A DNA stretch of 64,000 bases from Pachyseris speciosa (Eukaryota > Cnidaria > Anthozoa > Scleractinia > Pachyseridae). The notes beneath the pieces were generated by a model. The model worked only from the letters and a program-made list of their open reading frames with translations. It was not told the DNA's origin and did not search any database. The stretch lies in contig JAEMWC010000014.1 in NCBI GenBank assembly GCA_016490735.1, positions 465,001-529,000 on the forward strand, given 5' to 3'. This document shows positions 38,226-48,480 of this stretch, one piece after another; the first letter of the stretch is position 1; each line of letters begins with the position of its first letter. The position numbers were made by a program, and so were the translations under genes.

Positions 38226-39246
38226 GGGGAGTGCATGCCCCACAGTATCTTTTACATTTCCCAAGATATTCATTTTTGTGGGACCTGAAAAAAAAAATGG
38301 CCATTTGTCATAAATGAGCTGCTGACTGCATTGACACCAACTAGCAACAATACATGTAAGCCATTGATTTCCAGTTACGAAACATCCCCAGAGTATTTTT
38401 TTAATGTTTAGTCTTAACCATTTTACATACCTGAAATTGAGCTAACATGGATATTGTGTTTTCCAATTTCTGTTTGTTGTCCAGTCTTCTTTTGCACTGT
38501 CAGTTGGTCCCATTGAAGGACTCTGGACCATAACTTCTCAGTGCCCAGTTAGCCTCCTGCAGGGAATTAATCTTGTAGGCAACAAAGCCAAAGAATCAAG
38601 AAGCTGCTAAGTATTTTGTCTTTCCATGTGTGACATTGCAAAGAGTTGAATACTGCTCAGCTCCTCCTCCAACAAAAATTCAAGATCATCATGTATCCCG
38701 GTGGATCTGTAGGAAAGGAGAGGGAGTGGAGAACTGTGATACTTATAAAGAGATATAATTAATGCCTAAGGTGGGGAAATTTCATCCAGTTTTACCAAAT
38801 TTCAGGCCCTAGTGTGGGATTTTGACCAAAAATTATTTTGAAAAGTCAAATGTCCTAATATGTCCGAGTTACCCCCCTCTTGTTCTTATAAACATTGATA
38901 AGTAGCAAACTATAATTTTATCCTGTTCTAGGAATCCCTCTTATCCCCCTCAATAAGGCCTAAGACACGAAAATAACTTGTTTCAGGAAATGTGAGCATA
39001 ATATACGAGTGACATTGTGCGGATTTCGTAAAGGGAACAGGAATTACCTTTCGTTGACGGGGTCTGTTGTAGTATTTTGGTCCTCAGATAGTGAGTATTT
39101 ACTCCTCTTTCGCGAAATCTGTTCGTTGGGATTTATTTTTCGTGCTACAAGAACTATTTCGCGCCACTCGCAATGGAAAGCCGCTGATCAGTGTTTCCGA
39201 GTGCAAGGTTCGCAGAAAAAAAAATTGAGAATTTATCTAAGCTTAC
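38226..39246. other. AT-rich host-like sequence, no gene recognised
   Basis: Only short chance frames and no clear repeats; the nature is unknown. Confidence 0.4.
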
Positions 39247-39369
39247 CTTTTTGGGGCAGCTACGTGGCAGGGTTAGTAATAAGCAGCCAATGTCTTCATC
39301 CATTTCTTGTGAAACAAACGATGATGACCCTGACATTTGCAAACGGCGATTCGTTTGAGTCTTCATCAC
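39247..39369 (-). CDS. Possible first coding exon of a host or transposon gene
   Basis: Frame from ATG 39369 (or 39366) through SSSFVSQEMDEDIGCLLLTL to CCCAAAAAG followed by GTAAGC, a good splice donor at 39246-39241. No following exon was identified in the leftward direction. Low confidence. Confidence 0.3.
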
Positions 39370-39449
39370 AGGATTCGAACTACTCGCGGCCGTGCGAGTG
39401 CTCGTTTATACGTCGGCTTGAGCTTCGCAAAGTACGCTAATGACAAGGT

Positions 39450-39962
39450 TGTTTAAAAAGCATCTTAGCTGCTCAAAGATCTCCTCTTGATATAATTGCC
39501 AATCTCGTGCACGGAGAAAGGAATGCCGCAATTAATCCAAATGATGAGGCAACGATTTCATCCTCTGAAGAAGCTTTTCCTCGATACGGTTCTCCATCTA
39601 TCGTCTGTAAAGCTCTTCGCCTTGAATACTCGGACAATATCCTCCGGAAAGCGTGCTGGTAGGGAATATTCCTCGAGAAATATTCCTCGGAGCCATCGAC
39701 ACACTTCTACGTGGCTCGGTTTTCTCAAATGACTGCGGAAACGAGACAACGTGACTGAACGCACCTCAATCGTCAAGACTAAATTTGATACTGACATATT
39801 AATCCTATTTGATCCGTGTTCACCTCTCTTTGTTGACAGAAGTTTAATTAAGGAGTAAACCGCAATTTTAATTAGTTCGGAAATCAAGTACTTCCAGTTT
39901 AGGCCCACTTGCGTCTCCTCATGTTCAGGCCCGCAAAATTTTCAACGATTACATACGGTGAA
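39450..39962. other. Host-like stretch before the Polinton A penton
   Basis: A 116-codon frame exists on the minus strand (39558-39908) with no family that I recognise. Polinton similarity resumes at 39963. Confidence 0.35.
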
Positions 39963-40787
39963 ATGTTTCACCTGCAGCTTGACTCAAGCCTCGCGAAGCT
40001 GCAACGAAACGGCGCCAGCCAAATGTCGCACGACTTCCAGATCGTTTTCAACCCACCCATCGTGCTCGACACCCAGCGAAACTACGAGGCGGCGCTCGAC
40101 AGTCTCATCATCCTGAGCTACTCCTGGTACAACGTCGCGGAAGCCTACGGAAACAATCAGTTTAGGTGGCGAAAACATGGTTCCCCTTGGCAAACCGTGA
40201 CCCTTCCTGATGGGATGTACGATTACACAGACCTCAACCGGGAATTGCAGACGCGAACTGGGTTCGTGGACCCCGCCGCGGCGGACAAGAAACACATCCT
40301 GAGCCTGTTCCTCAACTACCCCACCACCATGGTTGTGATTGAGTTGGCGACGAGGTATGAGCTCGATTTGAATCTTGATGATTTTGGAAAACTTCTTGGT
40401 TTCGATTAAAAGATTTTGTCGGGTGCAACTACCTTCAAGGGGGACAGGATCCCCAACATCACTCGGGGCGTCGACTGGGTGTTTCTGCATTGCGACCTGA
40501 TCACGCGGTGGGCCAACGAAATACCCAGTGATGTTTTGTTCACCTTTTCCCCGGCCAACCTCGAGGTCAGCTACCCTTTCACAAAAGAACCCCTCCGCCC
40601 CAAGTTCCACCCGGTCAACATAGCCCGAATCGACGCGATCAGGATTCGGGTAACCGACGGACGGAACAATGTCCTCGACCTCAACGACGCCGACGTGGCT
40701 TTGGATCTCATGATTCGTGAAAGCCACACCGTGAAATTTCCACATAAGTATATCCGTGTGAACACACAAGATGAACCGACCGAGTGA
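39963..40787 (+). pseudogene. Polinton A penton / minor capsid protein, one in-frame stop
   Basis: ATG 39963 opens MFHLQLDSS; the body has DFQIVFNPPIVLDT, LSYSWYNVAEAYGNNQFRW, LPDGMYDYTDLNREL, GKLLGFD, PNITRGVDWVFLHCD, IRIRVTDGRNNVLDLND. Each block has a partner in the B penton. The only lesion is TAA at 40407-40409, after which the frame continues to 40787. Single jelly-roll vertex protein. Confidence 0.8.
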
Positions 40788-41160
40788 GTGGATGAAATTT
40801 TACGACACGCGCACTGGCCGGTATCACTTCAGGCATAAAGGGACGGGTGTGATCCACGACACACTCATGGCCATTGGCAAACAACTCCAAAAGGCAGCCG
40901 CACCTGCCCCAGAAAAAGGCCGCCGCAAAGGCAGCTAAACAGGCAGTCACAAAGCAACTTAAAAGGGGGCTCAGGTGGTGACCGAGAAGGGTGGCAAAAA
41001 GATCCGCCAGCTGCTGCAGAAACGAAAGGCGGGCCGCAAAACTCCTGCTCCGAGAAGGCAGACTCCTGCCTCAAAGCAGGAGGGGGCCTCAGACTCAATG
41101 GTGAAACTCGCCCAAATTTTGTCCGACCAACTGAAATCCTTCCTTGAAACGGAAATTTGA
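40771..41160 (+). pseudogene. Polinton A small basic virion protein, frameshifted
   Basis: ATG 40771 overlaps the last codons of the penton. MKFYDTRTGRYHFRHKGTG, then alanine/lysine-rich sequence in a second frame (AAAKAAKQAVTKQLKRG), then GGKKIRQLLQKRKAGRK and a helical end (MVKLAQILSDQLKSFLETEI) in a third. Same slot and composition as B 21348-21602; probably a DNA-condensing core protein. Confidence 0.65.
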
Positions 41161-41188
41161 AAAAAATTGTTTTAGTTTGTATACAGCA

Positions 41189-42446
41189 ATGTTCAGAGCG
41201 CCCCGCTTGCTTCACAAAGTGGACTACCTCCAATTCCAACTGAACACCCCTCTCACGCTGCCAGGAAACGGACAGGAACAAACCAGAGGTGGGTTGGTGA
41301 TCGATGTAAAAGACCGAGACGTCATTCTTGACTGGTACAACGCTTATTTCCGGGTGGAGTACGAGCTGCAGGTGAAGGCCGACGGGGGTGTGGTGGCCGA
41401 CGACACGGCGTTGGCGCCGGTCAATGGCTCCTTCTCTCTCATCAACAACTTGAAGGTGAAATTCGCCGGAAAACCACTGAGGCCAACGACGTTCACAAAG
41501 TCGTCTTTATCAAAGACCTGCTGGAGTTCTCCGACGACTACGCGCGAAGTGTGGCGAAAGATGAGTTTTGGTATCTCGACAATGACAACACGACTGTGAC
41601 AGGTGCGGCCGCATCCAGCCTCGGGATCAGAGCGCGTGCGCTTCTTTCGCAAGGAGACCCACAAAAGTTGGTCAAAACAATAATCCCTCTTAAAAGCTAT
41701 TCGTTCTTCGAAAAATTGTCTGAAAAACTCCTCACCCCGATGCAGCTGCAGTTTGAAATACAGCTGCAAAACGATAATGAGTTGCTTTTCGGGGGCGCCG
41801 CCGCCGCCAACCACCGGATTGTCGTCAAGCTGTTCGAGCTGTGGGTCCCGAAGTTGATGTTTGGGTCTGTGGGGCAGAAAATCGTAAATGAAACCTTCCT
41901 AAACCCACCCAATGGCGCTACATGCAGGAGACGCTGATACCCGGCACCGACCGACGGGACGCTTGGGGGCAATGGTTGATAAGCCTGGGTGTAAGAAACA
42001 CAAAGCATATGTTCGTTTTCATAAAAAAGGTGGCGAGCGTGGGAGTCACCACAGCCAATCCCTATGTCTTCCACACCTTCGCTGTCGATGTTGGGGCAAA
42101 ACTCGCAACTTGCCGCCTTCAGTACGGCTCGACTTTTTATCCTGAGTTGGAGTACGATGGGGAAGACCAAATCCGGATACGGCGCGACCTGATCGACTAC
42201 AGCTACGGGATAAACGATGTTAACACCGGCACCCAGCTGAAGGTGGCCAACTACTCGACGCTTTACCCTGTCGTCTGTTTCGATCTCCGGCCGACAAAGG
42301 AGAGCATGACTGGGGATGAAAAGAAGCTGGTTTTGCACTACCGCTTGAACCAGGCTGCTGGAGCCGATTACCGCCTGTACGCCGCCGTCCTGAATGAGGA
42401 AGAGGTCATTGTGAACCAGGCTGGAAATGAGTTCGCTGCTGTTTGA
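41189..42446 (+). pseudogene. mcp: Polinton A major capsid protein, two frameshifts
   Basis: ATG 41189. Part 1 (to about 41480): VILDWYNAYFRVEYELQVKADGG and FSLINNLKVKFAGK, matching FDWYNARLNVDF in B. Part 2 (about 41490-41905): VFIKDLLEFSDDYA, KDEFWYLDND, LKSYSFFEKLSEKLL, VVKLFELWVPKLMFGS. Part 3 (about 41910-42446): RRDAWGQWLISLG, KHMFVFIKKVASVG, YPVVCFDLRPTKE, DYRLYAAVLNEEEV. A double jelly-roll capsid protein of normal length if the two frameshifts are ignored. Confidence 0.85.
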
Positions 42447-42492
42447 AATTCGCCGGAACACGGCGCAGGAAATTTTTCTCATCGGATATAAC

Positions 42493-43190
42493 ATGCCGAC
42501 TGTGTATCACCCATTCAAGCTCGCTCTGACCGCTGATCAAAAAGGCAGCCTCGCGAAGGCGGCGAAAGACAGGGCGGCTGTGACTCTTCGTGTCAAGCCG
42601 GGACAAATCGGCAAGGGCGACGACCTTTTGTTGACCGCCACGCAAATCAACCACCTCAAAAAGGTCGCCAGCGCTGGCCATGGCGCAAATGTGGCGTTGA
42701 GCAAAACGCAGATGACCAAGATTGCCTCGCGCGGCGGCAACCTCTTGTCCGCGGCGCTCAGTTTGGCTCGGGCCGCCGCCCCTGCCGTGGGCAAAGCTTT
42801 GGAAAAATGGCCGGTCTCAGCGTCGGCGCGGAAAAGGTTTTGAAAAAGAATTTTGGAAACGGCTTCGGCCCCCAGGAAGTTCAGTTGTACAAACTCGTGC
42901 AGATGCTGTCTCCTACCCAAAAACAGGCTCTTGAAAAGTATCTTGTCGGAAAGGGTTTGGTCCGTGGCGTTGGGGCTGCACAATATAGTGGGTTCCTCGG
43001 AATGCTCACTTCCATTGATGTTCCTCTTGCCATAAGCCTCGTCCAAAAACTGTTGGGGAAGGGGATGCGCACACAACCCTCGCGGTCAAGGCGTTCCGCC
43101 CCTCGCCTTCCACAAGCGCCGCCCCGGGGAAATGTCATGCAAATGAGACCCCCTCCAGTTTGGGGACGATGGGAAGACTGGGAGCGCCTG
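42493..43190 (+). pseudogene. Polinton A pVI/pX-like protein, frameshifted
   Basis: ATG 42493: TVYHPFKLALTADQKGSLAK, lysine/alanine-rich core, LARAAAPAVGKALEK; after a frameshift near 42808 AGLSVGAEKVLKKNFG, SIDVPLAISLVQKLLGKGM and a basic SRSRRSAPRLP. Parallels B 19184-19899 block by block. It now reads straight into the protease frame, which looks like loss of the intervening stop rather than a true fusion. Confidence 0.7.
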
Positions 43191-43658
43191 ATGATGGGGC
43201 GAGGGAAAAAAATGAAGTTCAAGGACGTGACCCCTTCCAACTTTGACCTGCTGAATTGGTGTGAATATCTGCGCATCCCGCTCAAAGGCATCTTTTCCCG
43301 CAGCGAGGCCAAACCCCTGCACCATTCACCCTGCATTATCAACTTGGATGATTTCGGCAGCTTGGGCAAACATTGGGTTTATCGTTGGAAAGGAAAAGAC
43401 ATGGAGTATTTCGACTTCTTCGGTATGCCACCCGCAAATGGATGGGAGCAGGAAATGAGAAAGTTGGGACACGAAACCTTTCTTCGCAATAAAAACCAAA
43501 TCCAGTAGATCGGAAGTTTGAGGTGTGGGTACTTCTGCCTGCTTTTCCTCAATGAAAGCAACAAAGGGACGAGTTACGAAGACATTCTCAAAATGTTTTC
43601 CGACGATGTTCACCACAACGAGCGGGTGGTGAAAAATTATTTTATGAATATACCTTGA
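43191..43658 (+). pseudogene. pro: Polinton A adenain-type protease, one in-frame TAG
   Basis: From about 43191: FDLLNWCEYLRIPLKGIFS, KHWVYRW (catalytic His), YFDFFGMP (Asp), NKNQIQ (Gln), then TAG at 43506-43508, then RCGYFCLLFL (Cys) and an end KNYFMNIP matching MNYFKNM in B. A single nonsense change between the catalytic Gln and Cys separates it from an open frame. Confidence 0.85.
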
Positions 43659-43661
43659 CCA

Positions 43662-43814
43662 ATGGCTGATTGGTTTTGTGTGCGCGACAAGCGCAAAACC
43701 CCGAATGTGCCTGGGTCTGAAAGAGTTTTCATGACCAAAAACAACCGAAGAATGGGAAAAGACAAGTGCGCGGTTTGCGGCATAACAAAAACCCGCTTCT
43801 TGCCGGGAACCTGA
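43662..43814 (+). CDS. Short zinc-ribbon protein, 50 aa
   Basis: ATG 43662 to TGA 43814. VPGSERVFMTKNNRRMGKDK then CAVCGITKTRFLP, matching the end of the 179-residue B protein (GSERYQKTKNGR, CAECGITKTKF). The N-terminal coil of B is missing, so either A keeps a minimal form or the rest was lost. Three bases separate it from the protease stop. Confidence 0.65.
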   Translation: MADWFCVRDKRKTPNVPGSERVFMTKNNRRMGKDKCAVCGITKTRFLPGT

Positions 43815-43819
43815 CGGGG

Positions 43820-44512
43820 CCCTCTCCGCAGAGGGTTCTGGTGTTTTGTCTGATCTTGCGGCACTGCGCGCGACTTCACTTTGCATCATGGGGTTCCCCT
43901 CCTCGCGAAAAAGGGGCGGAGGCCGGCCGCTATTATGCTTATGAGGATCTTCGCAACAAAAACTTGCAGAAAAAGGCCATCAACTACGGGCTGCGCAAGG
44001 CCACCCCGTTTTGGTAATAGTTGGCAGTGAGCTGCTAGACCAGCTTCCCACAAAGGTGCGACCCAGCAACCGTTACAAAACCGACAGGCCCGATCTTGAT
44101 GGAAGAGGTCTCCGTGGAACGGGAGTGGATATCCACGAATTGATTTGGAAACTGCCGGCGCCTAAAAAAAGGTTCGACCCTCTCCGGCCACAACTATTCC
44201 GGCCCTTACAACCCGCTGGACGACCAGTTGAGATACGATCCCAAATTGGGTGAAATACTCGAAATTTTTCAGAAGTCGACTGGCCCTTCTGATGCTGTGG
44301 CAATGCAGCATGATGCTGATTACAGCAGTTGCGATTTTCGCGCGAAGAAGGACGGAGAAGACGAAAAAAAGTGCAAGCATGTTGCCGACCGAAAATGGTA
44401 GCGGCGCTCGACGCGATTCCGCGGAGAAGACAATGGGGCCACACGTTGGCCCGAAACGCGATTAACATGAAAGAGAAACTTGGTTTGGGGGTCTCAAACC
44501 AGAGTTTGTAAT
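43820..44512 (+). pseudogene. Polinton A PLA2-domain virion protein, several lesions
   Basis: AEAGRYYAYEDLRNKN (43918 onward), VRPSNRYKTDRPDLDG, GVDIHELIWKLPAPKK, then in another frame YSGPYNPLDDQLRYDP (calcium-loop-like) and DAVAMQHDADYSSC with the catalytic His-Asp, then MKEKLGLGVSN. Frame changes near 43915, 44015, 44175 and 44395. Homologous to B 17065-17780, whose HDICYD is HDADYS here. Confidence 0.75.
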
Positions 44513-44678
44513 CTTTATCTCGAAAGTTGAATTACGACTCGTCGGAACTCCTCCCTAACCACTTCCTCAAGGGTTTTGTTGGGTCGCAATAATTCACTTG
44601 CAAGGGGCACCACGACCCCACACAGTGCGAACAGAAATGTGGCAACCATGGGTACACGTTATTTATGACCCACTGTTA

Positions 44679-44972
44679 TTAAATATCCTCCACCTCGTAC
44701 CACTGACACAACACATGGTCCCTGTTTTTCAACCAGCAGGCCCAACAACGACCATTGCGCCGGCAAAACCCACATTTCCCACAGCTGGTCACAAGGGTGT
44801 AACAATTTTCAATGGGGCAGAAAGGGGCGTCTTTAAAAAACAGGAAGAGATCTCTGTGTACCTCATCCCAGCCTGCTCTTTTTTTGTCTTGAATTTTCGC
44901 CGCAATTGTCTCCTTGAGGACTTTTTACCTCAACTCTGGTGGGAGTTGGTTGACGAATTCCAAGAAATCCAT
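44679..44972 (-). pseudogene. Polinton A right-end family, member 1 (Cys-rich tail)
   Basis: ATG 44972: FLEFVNQLPPELR, in-frame TAA at codon 16, then DKKRAGWDEVHRDLFLFFKD and a cysteine-rich end (CGKCGFCRRNGRCWACW), stop 44679. The first two blocks repeat in member 3 (QLSPELKE; KQGWDDVHEELLELF). No counterpart in Polinton B. Function unknown; the tail could bind zinc. Confidence 0.5.
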
Positions 44973-45004
44973 TTCCCTTTGGGTACTATTGTTCAACAGG
45001 TGTA

Positions 45005-45492
45005 TCACTTCCGCCTTTTTGGCTTTCTTTTTCCTTTTCTGTCAGCAGCTTCCGAAACATCACCCCTTGGCGTTTCAAATTCAATATATGGTTCAAATAG
45101 TTGTGTCAACTCTTTTCTTCCTTCTTTGTCTGTCGAAAATTTTGTTTTCATCCAGATGTTGTGAGTTTTATCAAAAAATTCTCCAAAAGAAATTTTTTCT
45201 TCGTTCCATTTCTTTTTTACCCTTTGTTTTCCAAACAATCTTTTTTGTTTTTTCTGTGGCTTTTTTCCCTCTGAATCATACTTTTTTCTGTATTTTTCCT
45301 TAAATAAATCCCAAAGATGTTCCTCTGCCCTCCTTGCAAATCTTTGAAAACCTTTTCGCGGCAATCCTCATCGACTATGTCAGCGAACCATTCAGAGGGG
45401 TATTTCACATACCAGTCATCAATACGCTCTTGTGCAAACCTAAACAGACAATCGCTTGGTATAACATGTTCAACCCCCCTTTGCCAACACAC
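45005..45492 (-). pseudogene. Polinton A right-end family, member 2, frameshifted
   Basis: ATG 45492: EHVIPSDCLFRFAQERIDDW, CREKVFKDLQ, then frame change near 45330 into FARRAEEHLWDLFKEKYRKK, a lysine-rich run, FFDKTHNIWMKTKFS and a basic end. Same strand as members 1 and 3. Unknown function. Confidence 0.5.
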
Positions 45493-45516
45493 CCAACATT
45501 TCTGATAATGGCGACA

Positions 45517-45735
45517 CTAAACATTATAAAGTCCACAATTAATTATTTTTGTAAAAACGTTTTCTTTGGGACAATAAAAGCTTATGAAGCCCTCGGAAAA
45601 CAGTTCCAGCAATTCTTCATGGACATCGTCCCACCCCTGCTTCTCCTTTTCATGAAGATTTGCTCTATATGTACAACCGAGAAGTGCTTCTTTCAACTCA
45701 GGTGAGAGTTGGCTGACCCTTTCTGGCACCTCCAT
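45517..45735 (-). CDS. Polinton A right-end family, member 3, 72 aa
   Basis: Intact frame EVPERVSQLSPELKEALLG, KQGWDDVHEELLELFSEG. Aligns with the first 60 residues of member 1 without the Cys-rich end. Further minus-strand pieces at about 45967-46060 (EYMKKWLLDKKFWATV) belong to a second motif found again at 47234. Confidence 0.5.
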   Translation of the reverse strand: MEVPERVSQLSPELKEALLGCTYRANLHEKEKQGWDDVHEELLELFSEGFISFYCPKENVFTKIINCGLYNV

Positions 45736-46060
45736 TTATGATAGGGGTGCTATTGTTCAAAAGCCCAACCCTCGACGAAAAAAATTGGAAATATGAACCG
45801 AAACAAAGGGGCCAACAAATCTTCGTGCACCCAACCCCAAACCCATTTTTTCGCGCTCCTTCAGCTGGTTTTGGGTGTGGTAGGGAAGAATTTTCTCTCG
45901 CAACTCGGGTGGGAGGTGGGAATCTGCTGCATCAGATCCATTTGTGACTCGGCGCAGATCTTCAATGGACTGTTGCCCAAAACTTTTTATCCAGCAACCA
46001 CTTTTTCATGTACTCCTTTTTGGGGGGTTTGAGGAGGTTGAAACTTTGAAGGAAAAATAA

Positions 46061-46422
46061 GCACAGGTGTTAATAACGCGTGGCAGGACAGCGTTACTGT
46101 CACACGTGAAATTGCGTGACGTGTGCCACGAAAAAACAAAACCCTTGACGGGGGGTGCTCGGTGGCTGTTCTTGCCTAGCCCCAGCTAGGACTTTTCCCC
46201 GCCGCTGGCAAGGTGGCTGCCCATTCCCGTTTTACCTCTGGGAGCAAGGTTGAGAACTCCGAGGAGATCTCTGAACACCCCACTGTTACCAGTAGGGCCG
46301 GAGCGGGCTCACCCAAGGGGTAATGTCCACTGGAAAACATCCCCCTATATTCCGTAATTCACTTATCTGCACGAGTTGTCAAACGGAGTTCGGGTAGTGG
46401 CCAACTACCACCCCCCTAGACT
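46061..46422. other. GC-rich non-coding stretch
   Basis: No gene. It contains CACGTG-like inverted bits near 46081-46131 and a strip with CTAGCCCCAGCTAGGAC. Probably unrelated repeat sequence; no Polinton TIR could be shown. Confidence 0.3.
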
Positions 46423-46706
46423 TCACCAGACGTGAACTAATTTGATATTATTCCAACTTCCTATATATTTTAAAAACGCTTTGAATTTTCCCGCTTGTGG
46501 AAGCTCTTTGTGGTTCTTTTTTCTCGGGTGTATACGCATGCGCTTGAGGTGGCGCAGAATGCTGGAATCATAAATTAAAGAATGACTGAATACATTATAG
46601 CTAATCACAAGGCAAAAATGATTGCCTTCTTCCATGCTATTTGCTGTGTTGTCAAAGAACTTTCTACGCCCGTTTGGCATAGATATGTGAGATAAATCAC
46701 TTACCA

Positions 46707-46860
46707 GTTTGTGGAGGGTATGGCCGAGGCAAGTGAAGCCGAAACGGGCCGAGAATGAGGGCTCTTTCTCTTGACAAATTAAATCTTTGGATCGATCGAG
46801 GTTCGTGAGCAAATCTTGTTATTTCTCGCTTTCTACTCTTCGCATTTATCCACCAGTTTC
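46707..46860 (-). other. Possible host 5' exon with splice donor
   Basis: Minus-strand sequence ends CACAAACTG followed by GTAAGTG (46706-46700). Upstream, near 46966-46986, is AAAAAAGATGGCGGATAAC, a YY1-like promoter motif. It may be a host gene's first exon or a captured one; the coding frame is uncertain. Confidence 0.3.
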
Positions 46861-47233
46861 TGTATGCACAGAAAGGCTAAATGTTTATTAACTTAACTGA
46901 GTGTAAATTTTTGTGAAATTCTGCTCTGTTTCGTTTTTTTCTCGGCCAAAAATGATTTTACTCTGTTATCCGCCATCTTTTTTCCGCCCGTCCGTGGGCC
47001 TGGGGAGAAAAAATATATGACTTCCTGTTTTCGTGGAAAAGGTCACGCAACGACTTCATCTTCACAAAAAGCATTGTAAAAGCTCTCATAACACGAAAAT
47101 CCTTTCGGCCTTCACCTAAATTTCAAAAAGACAAGATTTATTTTTTCTTATGATGTTGGTGGGGTTATCATCCCTTTTAATACATTGGGAATCCATATCC
47201 CCTTTGTTTAATATACCGTTGCGACCGCGGCGT

Positions 47234-47533
47234 TTAATAAACAGTATCGTAAAACCCCTCATCGGTCAGCCACTTGTTCATGCACTCCTTTTGATCTTCG
47301 GGGAGGGAATGAAGCACCCTGTACGATATGAGCGCACAATCGTCAACGAAGTGAGTTTCTCTCGTTTTCAGAATGTATTGCCATGGAGTCATATCGTTTT
47401 GCAAGAGCTCACGCACGTGGCACATTGGGCCGTAAACCATGGAGTCCTTGTTTTCCTTTGCCAACCACTTGTCTATTTCTGCGACCAATGCATCTCTTAT
47501 GGCGCGGCGTTTCAACCACTCCGTCACCAGTCT
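47234..47533 (-). pseudogene. Polinton-A-like right-end fragment, cut by the 5.7-kb transposon
   Basis: Frame VTEWLKRRAIRDALVAEIDK, MTPWQYILKTRETHFVDD, ending SLPEDQKECMNKWLTDEGF; the end resembles EYMKKWLLDKKFWATV near 46000. The upstream part meets the transposon at 47534; a possible continuation lies at 53239-53460. Confidence 0.45.
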
Positions 47534-47549
47534 CCCTGGTGAAAAACCT

Positions 47550-48480
47550 CACAGGATCTTTAACGATCTTCAAAGATCTTCAAAGACCTGCCATCTTCTA
47601 AGGATCTTCAAAAGATCTTTAAAGATCTTTAATTTCTAAAACTAATAACAAAGATCCTCATGGACTTGGTGGGGATCTTGTGAGGATCTCGCAAAGATCC
47701 TGGTGAAGTTCAGCTCAAATATCTTCGTGAGGATCCTTCAAGATCCTCAAGGATTTTTACTAGGATCCTTGAAGGATCTTAAGAGGATCTTAAGGAGGAT
47801 CTTGAAAAGATCTTTAGAAGGATCCTTTGAGGATCTTAAGCAGGATCTTGAAAAGATCCTTAGTAGGATCCTTAAGGATTTAATAAGGATCCTTTAAGGA
47901 TCTTACAAGGATCTTAAGCAGGATCTTGAAAAGATCTTTAGTAGGATCCTTAAGGATTTAATAAGGATCCTTTAAGGATCTTACAAGGATCTTAAGCAGG
48001 ATCTTGAAAAGATCTTTAGTAGGATTCTTAAGGATTTAATAAGGATCCTTCAAGGATCTTAAAAGGATCTGAAACAGGATCTTGAAAAGATCTTTAATAG
48101 GATCCTTAAGGATTTGATGAGGATCCTTGCAGGATTGTGAAAAGATCCTTTCAATAATTTGCTAAGATCCTTCACAGGATCCCTCAAGATCCTCAACGAT
48201 TCTATAAGGATCCCTTAAGGATCTTAAAAGGATCTTCAATGGGACCTTGAAAAGATCTTTATTAGCATCCTTTAAGATCTTTAAGGATTCGATTAGGATC
48301 CTTACAGGATCTTGGAAGGATCTTTTCAATCAAATTGCAAAGATCTTTGCCAGGATCCCGAAATATTCTAGAGGATTTTAAGAGGACTCCCCGGCTTAAA
48401 AATCTTAAAAGACTCTTTAAAGGAATCTTGAAAAGATCTTCTAATGAGGATTGTTAAAGTTCCTCAACGTTTTTTAAGGC
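47550..48480 (+). repeat. GATC-rich subterminal array, about 78-bp period in part
   Basis: Words AGGATCTT, AAAGATCTTT, AGGATCCTT recur every 10-20 bases. From about 47896 to 48130 a unit with CAGGATCTTGAAAAGATCTT, GGATCCTTAAGGATTTAATA repeats at about 78 bases. Decays toward 48500. A short piece of the same kind is near the right end (53145-53215). Confidence 0.8.

Larger units (their letters stand above)
1..46060. mobile_element. Polinton/Maverick A: GC-rich decayed provirus, left end outside window
   Basis: A double-jelly-roll DNA transposon/provirus recognised by polB, integrase, packaging ATPase, adenain-type protease, MCP and penton genes. It lies in four pieces (1-3765, 6375-10867, 32973-33425, 39963-46060) separated by a LINE with a Penelope element, by Polinton B and by a block of host repeats. 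Pieces 2 to 4 follow the order of Polinton B read backwards, and a gene cut at 10867 resumes at 32979, so they were one element. polB and integrase lie at the opposite end from where B has them. Nearly all genes carry stops or frameshifts. No TIR was found; the right limit is uncertain, and related minus-strand fragments continue to 47533. Confidence 0.8.

Noticed and set aside
42807..43508. True fusion of pX-like protein and protease in Polinton A
   Set aside because: In B the two are separate genes; in A a frameshift upstream and a stop downstream show decay, so the joined frame is probably accidental.
1..46060. Stop-codon reassignment or programmed readthrough in Polinton genes
   Set aside because: All three stop codons occur in frame (TGA 10252, TAA 10379, TAA 40407, TAG 43506, TAA 13475, TAA 19005) together with many frameshifts at unrelated sites; decay explains them better.
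46423..46812. 129-codon minus-strand ORF as a complete gene
   Set aside because: A splice donor lies inside it (46706-46700), and no family pattern is visible; at most one exon is supported.
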